Shown here one piece after another: positions 1-7,351 of a DNA stretch of 64,000 nucleotides. The notes beneath the pieces are model-generated. The model ran no database searches and was not told the origin of the DNA. It saw nothing but the letters and a program-made list of their open reading frames with translations. Source of the stretch: Bordetella parapertussis. Lineage in GTDB: Bacteria; Pseudomonadota; Gammaproteobacteria; Burkholderiales; Burkholderiaceae_B. Position numbers and translations under genes: made by a program. Numbering within the stretch: position 1 is the stretch's first letter; every line of letters begins with the position of its first letter. The stretch lies in contig CAMDFD010000007.1 in the NCBI GenBank assembly GCA_945897365.1, positions 62,001-126,000 on the forward strand. The letters run 5' to 3'.

Positions 1-635
1 GAGTCATAGAAGATCGTCTGCCCGTGATAGAAAAAATAATGTCTCTAAAGAATTATCATTGGATAGTTGGTAACCACGATTATCCGCTTGAACAATTACT
101 CGGGTTACCGCAGTCATTGATTGTTCAATTGGATAATGACTACACGCTAATTGCTGAGCACGGCCATTTACTCAGAGCGCCGTTAGAGCATTATTCGCAA
201 TATGCGTGGCATTTCCATTTAATGTATTGCTTGGGTTGGTGGGTAGACAGAATAGGCATGAAATTCTCTGGAGAGCAGTTTTGTGTGGATAATATGATCG
301 CCCAATCCTTGCATGAGTGGCGTCTATCCAAGGCTAAGACAAACCTTTACGAAAAATTAAAAGATCGTGCTGTCAGATTTGCATTTTCTTATGCTAGTTT
401 AAATTCTGACGTGAATTATTCTTCGCTAGACGAGTTTTTCCTAAATAAGGCACAGAAACTGTTTGGCCAAAGAAAAACATTAGTGACTTTTGGACATAGT
501 CATCATCGTAAGACTCAGTATTTTGATAATAACAACGTCTATGTCAATACAGGTAATTTTAGCAACTATAACGGATATAGCACGTCGATTTTTTCAACTG
601 ATAAAGGTACGATATCCATAGTTAAGAATCAGTAA
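1..635 (+). CDS. Metallophosphoesterase (calcineurin-like), 5' end outside window
   Basis: The reading frame is open to the left edge, so the N-terminal metal-binding motif lies outside the window; a GTG at 24 is only an internal candidate start. Seen: GNHDYP, then AEHGH, then TFGHSHHR, then VNTGNF, in the order expected for the later metal-ligand blocks of the calcineurin-like phosphoesterase fold (GNHD and GHxH supply metal-binding His and Asn). An insertion of about 80 residues rich in Trp, Tyr and Leu separates HGH from GHSH. The family hydrolyses phosphomonoesters or diesters such as UDP-sugar lipids, nucleotides or serine/threonine phosphates; the substrate is not readable here. It is A/T-rich compared with the catabolic genes downstream. 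A hairpin follows the stop. Confidence 0.75.
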   Translation, partial: VIEDRLPVIEKIMSLKNYHWIVGNHDYPLEQLLGLPQSLIVQLDNDYTLIAEHGHLLRAPLEHYSQYAWHFHLMYCLGWWVDRIGMKFSGEQFCVDNMIAQSLHEWRLSKAKTNLYEKLKDRAVRFAFSYASLNSDVNYSSLDEFFLNKAQKLFGQRKTLVTFGHSHHRKTQYFDNNNVYVNTGNFSNYNGYSTSIFSTDKGTISIVKNQ

Positions 636-641
636 TTATTC

Positions 642-666
642 TGGACTTATTTTTTCGATAAGTCCA
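642..666 (+). terminator. Hairpin after the metallophosphoesterase gene
   Basis: A perfect 9-bp inverted repeat, TGGACTTAT and ATAAGTCCA, is separated by a 7-nt loop (TTTTTCG) and begins 7 nt after the stop codon. No strong T-run follows, so it is either a weak intrinsic terminator or an mRNA 3'-end stabiliser. Confidence 0.45.
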
Positions 667-686
667 TTAACCGCTAGAGACGCACA

Positions 687-1913
687 GTGTCGAACCTACT
701 CACTCAACGAACACACTCCATGGCATTTATTGTTGGAGTCATGCTCATCGACTCTATTAGCTTTGGTATTACCTTACCGGTCACTCCTCAAATCATCATG
801 ACTGTAGGAAAAATAGGGTTGGCGGAGGCTAGCCTTTTATCTGGATATCTTTTTCTTGTTTACGCTTGCGTGCAGTTTTTTTCTTCACCTATTTTAGGGA
901 ATTTGGGAGATAAATATGGCCGCCGCCCAATTTTACTTTGTTCCCTACTTGCATTAACCGTTGCCTACTGCATACCTGTTTTTGCGACATCGCTTGAATG
1001 GCTATTTTTCTCTCGCATAGTTGCTGGCTGTGCAAGTGCGACGTATGCTTGCGCTTACGCTTATGTTGTTGACATCTCACCCTTTGAGCAACGGGCACAG
1101 CGTTTTGGTCTGATTGGTGCAACCTTCGGACTGGGGTTGGTGATTGGTCCCGTCATTGGCGGTATGTTGGGGGCCTGGGATACTCGCGCCCCTTTTGCTG
1201 TAGCCACCATACTTTGTATGGCAAATCTTTGTTACGGCTTCTTCTTCTTAAATGAGTCCCTTGCAAAAAGTGCTCGGCGAGACTTTAAAATTAAAGAGCT
1301 AAATCCTATTGGTTCGATGCTTCGTATAGCAAAGTATCCAGCCATGAAGGGTATGACCTTGGTCTATTTTCTTTTTGTCATCGCACCCTTCGCGTTACCT
1401 AGTTATTGGACGTTTTTTGTCATTGAAAAATTCAAATGGTCTGAACTCGAAATAGGCCTTTCGCAAGGATTTTATGGGTTGATGATGGTGATCATGCAAG
1501 GCTTCATTTATCGCTGGGCTTTGCGGAGCCTAGGATCTTTTAAAGCGATTGTCTTAGGTATGGTGGGGGCTCTTGTTGCCTATATTTGCTATGCGTTTGC
1601 CGAGTACGGTTGGCAGCTTTATCTGATTATAGCGGTCACAGCAATATCAGGATTCGTTCTCCCCTCACTGCAACTCATCATGACAAGTCAAATCCCCGCT
1701 GACTCACAAGGGGAGTTGCAAGGCGCACTAAGCAGTTTAAATAGCCTGGCATCAATTATTGGTCCGCTGATGCTCACGCAATTATTCTTTTATTTCACAA
1801 ACACGGAGGCTGTCTGGTATTTTCCAGGTATCTCATTTTTTGTTCTTGCGCTGCTGACAGGGTTTGCTATGTTTTTTTTCGTCATCACCTTTAGACGGCA
1901 TCAACTAAACTGA
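687..1913 (+). CDS. MFS transporter, DHA1 (TetA-like) family
   Basis: A 408-residue protein with about 12 hydrophobic segments. Between segments 2 and 3 it carries GNLGDKYGRRP, the classic motif A (GxLaDrxGrkp) of drug:H+ antiporters of the TetA group. The family exports small hydrophobic compounds across the inner membrane in exchange for protons, so a drug or metabolite efflux role is inferred; the substrate is unknown. The start is uncertain: GTG at 687 gives 11 extra residues before the in-frame ATG at 720 (MAFIVGVM), which begins the first membrane segment. It lies 51 nt after the phosphoesterase stop with a hairpin between them, and runs convergent with the acyltransferase gene. Confidence 0.8.
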   Translation: MSNLLTQRTHSMAFIVGVMLIDSISFGITLPVTPQIIMTVGKIGLAEASLLSGYLFLVYACVQFFSSPILGNLGDKYGRRPILLCSLLALTVAYCIPVFATSLEWLFFSRIVAGCASATYACAYAYVVDISPFEQRAQRFGLIGATFGLGLVIGPVIGGMLGAWDTRAPFAVATILCMANLCYGFFFLNESLAKSARRDFKIKELNPIGSMLRIAKYPAMKGMTLVYFLFVIAPFALPSYWTFFVIEKFKWSELEIGLSQGFYGLMMVIMQGFIYRWALRSLGSFKAIVLGMVGALVAYICYAFAEYGWQLYLIIAVTAISGFVLPSLQLIMTSQIPADSQGELQGALSSLNSLASIIGPLMLTQLFFYFTNTEAVWYFPGISFFVLALLTGFAMFFFVITFRRHQLN

Positions 1914-1932
1914 CGCATATCATTTTTTTGCC

Positions 1933-2808
1933 TTAGCCGAAATCATAGCCGTATTCAAACGAATCGAGTGGAGTTGGTGCTAGTTCATAGGTACAGCGAC
2001 GCAAGAAGTCCATCAGTGCATGGGTATTGCCTGCACGTGCTTGAATATCATCAGGGGCAATAGGCTTGCCAATCACGACCCTTACGGGCGTATCCACACG
2101 TTTTGCAAACTCCCTTAGCAACAGGCTAACCCGAAGTATGCTGTGCGCATGGCTAGCCAACTGAAACAGACGGCTATTTTCGCCCTCGAAATATATTGGG
2201 ACGACAGTTGCCCCGCTCTTTAAGATCAAGCGCGCCGTGAAGGCGCGCCAACGTGGATCCATTGGCCTTGAAAAGGGTCTTGCACTCGTTGATACCGTGC
2301 CGCCTGGAAAGAGGCCAATTGCAGATCCTTCAAGCAAAGCACTGACTGCATCCTTTCGAGTTCTTGCATTTGCGACTAATGCTTGTTTAGTATTGTCAAA
2401 ATCGATAGGCAAGAGGAATGGCCTAATTTGGGGCGACGTCATAAAAATTTGATGAGCGATAATGCGAAACTCTGGCCTTGTGCACGATAAGATATACCCC
2501 ATCACCGTGCTGTCTAGTATCCCGTAAGGATGATTGGCAACCAAAATAAGTGGGCCTGTTTTTGGGATATTTGACAGGTTGCTGTTAACGAACTCCAGAC
2601 TAATTCCATAACAGTTCACGACGCTTTTCCAGACATTGGGTTCGGCCAACATTTTCCCTTCGTCTTCGTAACGGCGCATTCGTTCTATTAGATTGAATCG
2701 AGCAGTGAAATTTTCAATTCCACTGATCATCAAACGTTTCGCAAGCGGTTGTGAAGTTTGGGAGTAAGTAAAAGCGTTCTTGTAAAAACTTTCAGAATTT
2801 CTTTGCAT
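1933..2808 (-). CDS. Lysophospholipid acyltransferase family protein (PlsC/OlsA-like)
   Basis: A 291-residue protein. The motif VANHPYGILDS near residue 90 is the catalytic block of the acyltransferase superfamily in the NHPxGxLD variant I associate with hemolysin/ornithine-lipid acyltransferases rather than canonical PlsC. LFPGGTVS is the acceptor-binding FPEGT-type block with Gly in place of Glu. It probably moves an acyl chain from ACP or CoA to a lyso-lipid or lyso-ornithine lipid at the inner membrane; the substrate is inferred only from the variant motif. It is convergent with the MFS gene and sits 33 nt downstream of the carboxylesterase gene on the same strand. A desaturase lies upstream, so this is a small lipid-modification neighbourhood. 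Confidence 0.75.
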   Translation of the reverse strand: MQRNSESFYKNAFTYSQTSQPLAKRLMISGIENFTARFNLIERMRRYEDEGKMLAEPNVWKSVVNCYGISLEFVNSNLSNIPKTGPLILVANHPYGILDSTVMGYILSCTRPEFRIIAHQIFMTSPQIRPFLLPIDFDNTKQALVANARTRKDAVSALLEGSAIGLFPGGTVSTSARPFSRPMDPRWRAFTARLILKSGATVVPIYFEGENSRLFQLASHAHSILRVSLLLREFAKRVDTPVRVVIGKPIAPDDIQARAGNTHALMDFLRRCTYELAPTPLDSFEYGYDFG

Positions 2809-2841
2809 GTTCTGATGGACGGGGGATGTGGGACCGCCTGC

Positions 2842-4695
2842 TCAGTTAAAGGGTGGCGTATTTCTCAAATCATACATATTGCTCGTGGCCCAAAACGCCG
2901 TACATTGATGCGCTGAGTCGGCATCGTAAGGTGCAACTGCTCCTGGCTTAAGCAACAGCACACTAGAAGATTGCTCGCCGGCATAAAGAGGCCAAGTAGG
3001 CAAACTTGCTAGATTGGGATTGCCCGTGTAGGCGAACTGAGCCCAATACGCCACCATCTGATTGGCCAATCCTTGAGAAGCTGGCTTCAAATCTGGTGTG
3101 TTGATGGCGGACGTATTAGATAAATTGGGAAATAGGTAATTCAACTCAGAGGAATGAACCGGACCCAGATCAAATGTGGGGCAAGGCTCAGAAATACCTA
3201 CTTTACATACTGGCGCAGCAGGATCATCAAATTCAAATTGATAAATAGGTGCTGATACCGAAGGGTTTCGACTCACGTAGTTCAGAATGACATTTGAAGT
3301 TTGTAAATAAAGGCAATTATTAATACCCACTGCGGGGTTATAGTCCGATAGCACCTGACCAAAGGTTTTTGCAACGACATTGGGATCACTAGAATGCAAA
3401 CCCGTCCAGTAATTCGGATTGCTACTGATCTGAGACGAGAAATAGGTTGGACTTAATGCAGGACCTGGATAAAACATAGGCAACCATACGTCATCAATCG
3501 TAGAACTATTAATGGCTGGGTTCCTGTTCTCCTGTGCTCCCTGCCAGTAGTAACCCACATACAAACCTAGCTCGTTTTTGGTACCACCCATCACCATCGG
3601 TACAGTTAACAATAAATTGTTCGCAGCAGCATATTGAAATGATGAGGGTACTGTTGTGTTAACTAATACCGGCGATGCAGCTGGATCACCTGTCACTGGA
3701 GAGAATGAGGTAATGTCCGCAGGATTGGCGTCAGTATAAACGCCCTGCTGTTCCAAGATTTGGGCAACCGTTTTGCTGCGCATACAGCTCAAGGTTTCTG
3801 CATTGCTTGGACAGCCTAAACCATTTTGAATACTTTCGCTTGCCTTACCTTTGGCCTGAGCTTGAATGACTGTAGGCAATTGCGCCATACAACCTGCGCT
3901 TATTGTCAGCGCTTTCTTAAATAAACCATTGACCTGAGAGGGTGCAGAAATATGCATGCAAACAGAGCCGGCTCCTGCCGATTCGCCTGCAATGGTTACG
4001 TTGTTTTTATCTCCCCCAAATGATGCAATATTGTTTTGGACCCATTGCATGGCTAGACGCTGATCTTCCAAGCCATAATTACCATTAAAGATTTTGCCAT
4101 TTGACGTTGTTTCGAAGGCAGGATTTGGCATGAAGCCTAAAGCACCAATGCGATAATTCATTGAAACAACAACCATCTTTCCTTCGGCTGCCAATTTATC
4201 CAGTCGATATAAATTGGAAGATCCACCAATAAATGCACCACCATGAATCCAAACAAAAACGGGTAGATTATCTGTAGACTTGGTGCCAGCAGGTGTGCTG
4301 ACATTGATACTTAAGCAATCTTCATTTGTGCTGCCTTCAGTTAAATTAAAGCGCGCTTGCTGAGGACATGCGGGACCAAAATCGTAAGCTTTAAAAACGT
4401 CAGTGCCGAGCGTGGTAACAGGCATTGGTAAGGCCCAACGACGAGTCCCCGTTGGTGCCAAAGCATAGGGTATTCCACGATACTCGTACACGCTATAAGG
4501 GTTGCCTGATTCAACGCCGCCAGTTGCTGGCGGAGGATTATAGGCACGTACCACACCCTGAATGCTACCCGTAGAAATTTGTACCACTGGAGTCAGACTA
4601 ATTGAATTCCTCAATTCACCGTCAGAACATGCTGATAAGAGGGCCAGCAGGCTGATGAAGAAAAATCGGAAGAAATGACGGCTCAGGGCTAGCAT
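2842..4695 (-). CDS. Carboxylesterase type B, predicted lipoprotein
   Basis: About 617 residues from the ATG chosen here; the frame extends to a TTG at 4734 that would add 13 residues before the signal. The N-terminus has basic residues, a hydrophobic stretch and the lipobox LLSAC, so it should be lipidated at that Cys and anchored to a membrane. WIHGGAFIGG is the oxyanion-hole block and GESAGAGS holds the nucleophile Ser239; VHSSELNYLF carries the likely catalytic His. EDCLSINV is the second carboxylesterase signature. The family hydrolyses carboxylic esters of xenobiotics or lipids. Several Cys residues (PVCKVGISEPC, NCLYL) suggest disulfides, consistent with export. The long Ala/Pro/Ser-rich C-terminal half is normal for bacterial type B enzymes. 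Confidence 0.85.
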   Translation of the reverse strand: MLALSRHFFRFFFISLLALLSACSDGELRNSISLTPVVQISTGSIQGVVRAYNPPPATGGVESGNPYSVYEYRGIPYALAPTGTRRWALPMPVTTLGTDVFKAYDFGPACPQQARFNLTEGSTNEDCLSINVSTPAGTKSTDNLPVFVWIHGGAFIGGSSNLYRLDKLAAEGKMVVVSMNYRIGALGFMPNPAFETTSNGKIFNGNYGLEDQRLAMQWVQNNIASFGGDKNNVTIAGESAGAGSVCMHISAPSQVNGLFKKALTISAGCMAQLPTVIQAQAKGKASESIQNGLGCPSNAETLSCMRSKTVAQILEQQGVYTDANPADITSFSPVTGDPAASPVLVNTTVPSSFQYAAANNLLLTVPMVMGGTKNELGLYVGYYWQGAQENRNPAINSSTIDDVWLPMFYPGPALSPTYFSSQISSNPNYWTGLHSSDPNVVAKTFGQVLSDYNPAVGINNCLYLQTSNVILNYVSRNPSVSAPIYQFEFDDPAAPVCKVGISEPCPTFDLGPVHSSELNYLFPNLSNTSAINTPDLKPASQGLANQMVAYWAQFAYTGNPNLASLPTWPLYAGEQSSSVLLLKPGAVAPYDADSAHQCTAFWATSNMYDLRNTPPFN

Positions 4696-4805
4696 CGGTT
4701 GCAACCTAAAGAAAAAACAGGAGTTATCAGACAAGATAATTATCTACTAAAAAACTATAAAATCTCATTACCATTGTTCAAGGACTGTCAAAGATACGAC
4801 TTAAT

Positions 4806-5738
4806 CTACCATGTCGATGATTTATCATCATTTAGACGTTTACTCGGCCTGACCACCTTGGATGCTAGACCCACACACTCCAGCAACTGAATCACCGAAA
4901 ACGTTAGATCGATCTCAAACCAACGGTGTCCATGCCGAGCAGAACGAGCGTCTGCATGGTGATTGTTATGCCAACCTTCGCCGAGAGATATCAGTGCAGC
5001 AAACCAATTATTGCGACTGTTGTCTGGGGTGTTGTAATTACGATATCCAAACAAGTGCGCGAGAGAATTAACCGTGTAAGCGATGTGCCAGACTACAACC
5101 GTACGGACAAAGACACCCCAAATTAATATGCTGAAACCAAATTGAGTCGCCTGCAAGAGGGATCCACTCCAAAGCAGTTCTAGCGCAAAGCCGACTGAAA
5201 AGTACAATGCCCAAGACGCAACGACGATCAAACCATATAGTGCTGTTGTTTCTAGCTTTTTGTAAAAAGGATCGCGCAAGATATCTTTGGCGAAGTGGGT
5301 ATGAATCGCGTGGCGATTGATCTGGTCATTTTTGAAAAATAGCCAACCTACATGTGCCCAAAGGAATCCTGCCAAGGGGGTATGAGGATCATCAGACTCA
5401 TCAGACTTAACGTGATGCCAACGATGTATCCCAACCCACCTTGCGGGAGTATCTTGCATGCAGCAAATTGCTAGTACGACAAAAACATGTTCAAGCCACT
5501 TAGGGCACACTAAACTTTTATGGGTCAACAGGCGGTGATAGCCTAGATTAATCCCTAGGTAGCCGATTACGAATACACCAACAACCATGACCCACACACT
5601 TGACCAATTGAACAGCCATGGCAAGCATGCAAGCATTGCCATCAGGTGAACACCGACAACCGTCAGTACACCGACCCAGGCGATCTGTCGAAGCGCGACT
5701 CCCTCTGGAAGTGGTACGCGCACTATTTTCTTTGGCAT
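4806..5738 (-). CDS. Fatty acid desaturase (acyl-CoA delta-9 type)
   Basis: A 310-residue membrane enzyme with the three histidine boxes of the stearoyl-CoA desaturase family in order: HRLLTH (68-73), HRWHH (105-109) and HNNHH (257-261), which bind the di-iron centre. Hydrophobic pairs flank boxes 1 and 3, as expected for a four-helix integral membrane protein. The family inserts a cis double bond into a saturated acyl chain using O2 and an electron donor. NSLAHLFG is also typical of the acyl-CoA desaturases. The start is ATG at 5738. No redox partner is adjacent. With the acyltransferase downstream it suggests membrane-lipid adaptation, for example to cold. Confidence 0.88.
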   Translation of the reverse strand: MPKKIVRVPLPEGVALRQIAWVGVLTVVGVHLMAMLACLPWLFNWSSVWVMVVGVFVIGYLGINLGYHRLLTHKSLVCPKWLEHVFVVLAICCMQDTPARWVGIHRWHHVKSDESDDPHTPLAGFLWAHVGWLFFKNDQINRHAIHTHFAKDILRDPFYKKLETTALYGLIVVASWALYFSVGFALELLWSGSLLQATQFGFSILIWGVFVRTVVVWHIAYTVNSLAHLFGYRNYNTPDNSRNNWFAALISLGEGWHNNHHADARSARHGHRWFEIDLTFSVIQLLECVGLASKVVRPSKRLNDDKSSTW

Positions 5739-5911
5739 GACGGGGTCGCCTAAAGTTCTGTAATGGGTTGCAGCAACGCTGTAAAAGAATAGCTCATCTT
5801 ATCGCGCGTAACAATACGGCGGCATTCGAAAATCAAAATCCGCGGCTTAACACAAGTACCACATCATTACGCAGGTCACAGGTTTGCCTAGACACTTTAG
5901 GTCAACGCATG

Positions 5912-5931
5912 CATCGGCATGATGGCCGATG
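5912..5931. other. Intergenic hairpin between desaturase and alcohol dehydrogenase genes
   Basis: A perfect 7-bp inverted repeat (CATCGGC, 6-nt loop, GCCGATG) lies in the 252-nt non-coding stretch between two minus-strand genes. There is no T-run on either side, so a protein-binding site or RNA processing structure is as likely as a terminator. Nothing else is recognisable in this gap. Confidence 0.3.
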
Positions 5932-5990
5932 ATCGCTGTACCGGGCACCATTTGGCACCGATAGTCTTAAATAGAGCAGTTAACTATCGC

Positions 5991-7154
5991 TCAGTAAGTC
6001 GCTTCGAGCAGACCCAGCACGTCTTGCCAGGACTTAATTGGAGCGCAGTTTGAATAGATCCATGGTTCTGACATACATGCCTGCGCGAGTCCCGGTAGCA
6101 TTTCCATTGTCACTCCGCAGTCACGAAGTCGATGGGGCAAGTGCAGATCTTGCACTAGGTGAGCAACCTGATCAGATGGCGAACTATCCTGACTACCCAT
6201 GGCTTCACTAATTTTTGAGAAAGACTGCTCAAGTTTTGATTCGTTGTAACGCATGACTGTTGCAAGCATGACGCAGGAAGTGTGGCCATGGGGCATCCCA
6301 GCACGTGCGCCCAGAACGTGACCGATCGCATGACTTGCCCCAAGGCGTAATCGCCCTACGACGCCGGTCATTGAGAGCAAAGCCCCGACATGACAATCTA
6401 GCCGAGCGGCGTTGTTTGCCTCATTGTTTTGCACCTCTTGGAGACCTTTATAAAGGAGTTTGATCGCTTGTGTGGCGAGAGCATCAGTGTAGGGATTGGC
6501 ATCAATGGAGCACAGTGTCTCTATGGCATGGTCTAAGGCTCGGATACCAGTTGATAAAAAAAGCTCTCTCGGCGTGTGCTTTGAAATATCCGGGCTAAGG
6601 ATGACGCTGCTAGGAATCATCATCGGATGGCCAATGATATGTTTTGTGGCTGATTGAGTGTCGGTGAGTCCAGCGCGATAATTAAACTCTCCTCCAGAGA
6701 GCGTTGTAGGGATACAAATCACACGCGCGTCAGGAGGGCTAAAGACCGGTTCATGACGATTCCCGTCCGCATCAAGTGAGTTGAAAAAAGGCTTCAGTTG
6801 CTCAGGTCGTTCAATCTCTTGAGATATGCAGAGTGCTGCGATTTTTCCAGCATCAGTGATGCTGCCTCCACCGACGGTCACAATCAAGTCTGCGTATGCG
6901 TTTCGGGCACTTTTCGCGCAAGCAATGATGCTGGCAGAAGGGGTGTGCGGTGCAATGTCTGTATAAAGACTTGCGAAGCGATTTCCCAAGGCTTGAATAA
7001 GTTCATCAACGACTGTTGTCTTTCGACATAATGTTGTGCTAGCAATCAAAAAAACACGGTTTGCCCCAAGGCGAGATACCTCCTCATTTAGTGTGACCTT
7101 TGCATCATTGCTCAGAATGACTCGGTCCATTTTTGGCAGTGTGATGATTGACAT
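5991..7154 (-). CDS. Iron-containing alcohol dehydrogenase
   Basis: About 387 residues from ATG 7154, chosen because GGAG lies upstream; the open frame reaches a TTG at 7175. The NAD-binding block GGGSITDAGK is followed by CIPTTLSGGEFN. The metal-binding region LDHAIETLCS and ASHAIGHVLGARAGMPHGH supplies the Asp/His set of the family III alcohol dehydrogenase fold. These enzymes reversibly oxidise alcohols or reduce aldehydes or maleylacetate with NAD(P)H; the GGE after PTTLS recalls maleylacetate-reductase-like members, but the substrate is open. It is divergent from the acyl-CoA dehydrogenase operon with a shared 197-nt control region that carries an inverted repeat, which argues for co-regulation with that pathway. 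Confidence 0.82.
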   Translation of the reverse strand: MSIITLPKMDRVILSNDAKVTLNEEVSRLGANRVFLIASTTLCRKTTVVDELIQALGNRFASLYTDIAPHTPSASIIACAKSARNAYADLIVTVGGGSITDAGKIAALCISQEIERPEQLKPFFNSLDADGNRHEPVFSPPDARVICIPTTLSGGEFNYRAGLTDTQSATKHIIGHPMMIPSSVILSPDISKHTPRELFLSTGIRALDHAIETLCSIDANPYTDALATQAIKLLYKGLQEVQNNEANNAARLDCHVGALLSMTGVVGRLRLGASHAIGHVLGARAGMPHGHTSCVMLATVMRYNESKLEQSFSKISEAMGSQDSSPSDQVAHLVQDLHLPHRLRDCGVTMEMLPGLAQACMSEPWIYSNCAPIKSWQDVLGLLEATY

Positions 7155-7230
7155 ATCAGAGCGCTCCGCGAGCAAGGATCAAACATAAGATAGATTGTCA
7201 CGCAGTGCTCCGCGGTCTTAAAGTACATTG

Positions 7231-7249
7231 TTGTCCAAAATACGGACAA
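7231..7249. promoter_or_regulatory. Inverted repeat TTGTCC-N7-GGACAA in divergent control region
   Basis: The sequence TTGTCCAAAATACGGACAA is a perfect 6-bp inverted repeat with a 7-nt spacer between the divergent alcohol dehydrogenase and acyl-CoA dehydrogenase genes. It is a plausible operator for a dimeric regulator; the IclR gene at the far end of the operon is the nearest candidate. The half-site TTGTCC recurs without a spacer upstream of the operon at 32901. The regulator assignment is inference. Confidence 0.45.
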
Positions 7250-7351
7250 ACAGAATTGAAGTGTGCTTAAGTGCTGCCTACACTGTGTCGAGCACATGCA
7301 GTCAAACAAAATTAGAAAATATAAAAATCATTCGCGATAGAGGGTAACAAC

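Noticed and set aside
5912..5931. Hairpin as a terminator for the alcohol dehydrogenase gene
   Set aside because: There is no T-run on the minus strand after the stem and it lies about 60 nt beyond the stop; listed only as a hairpin.
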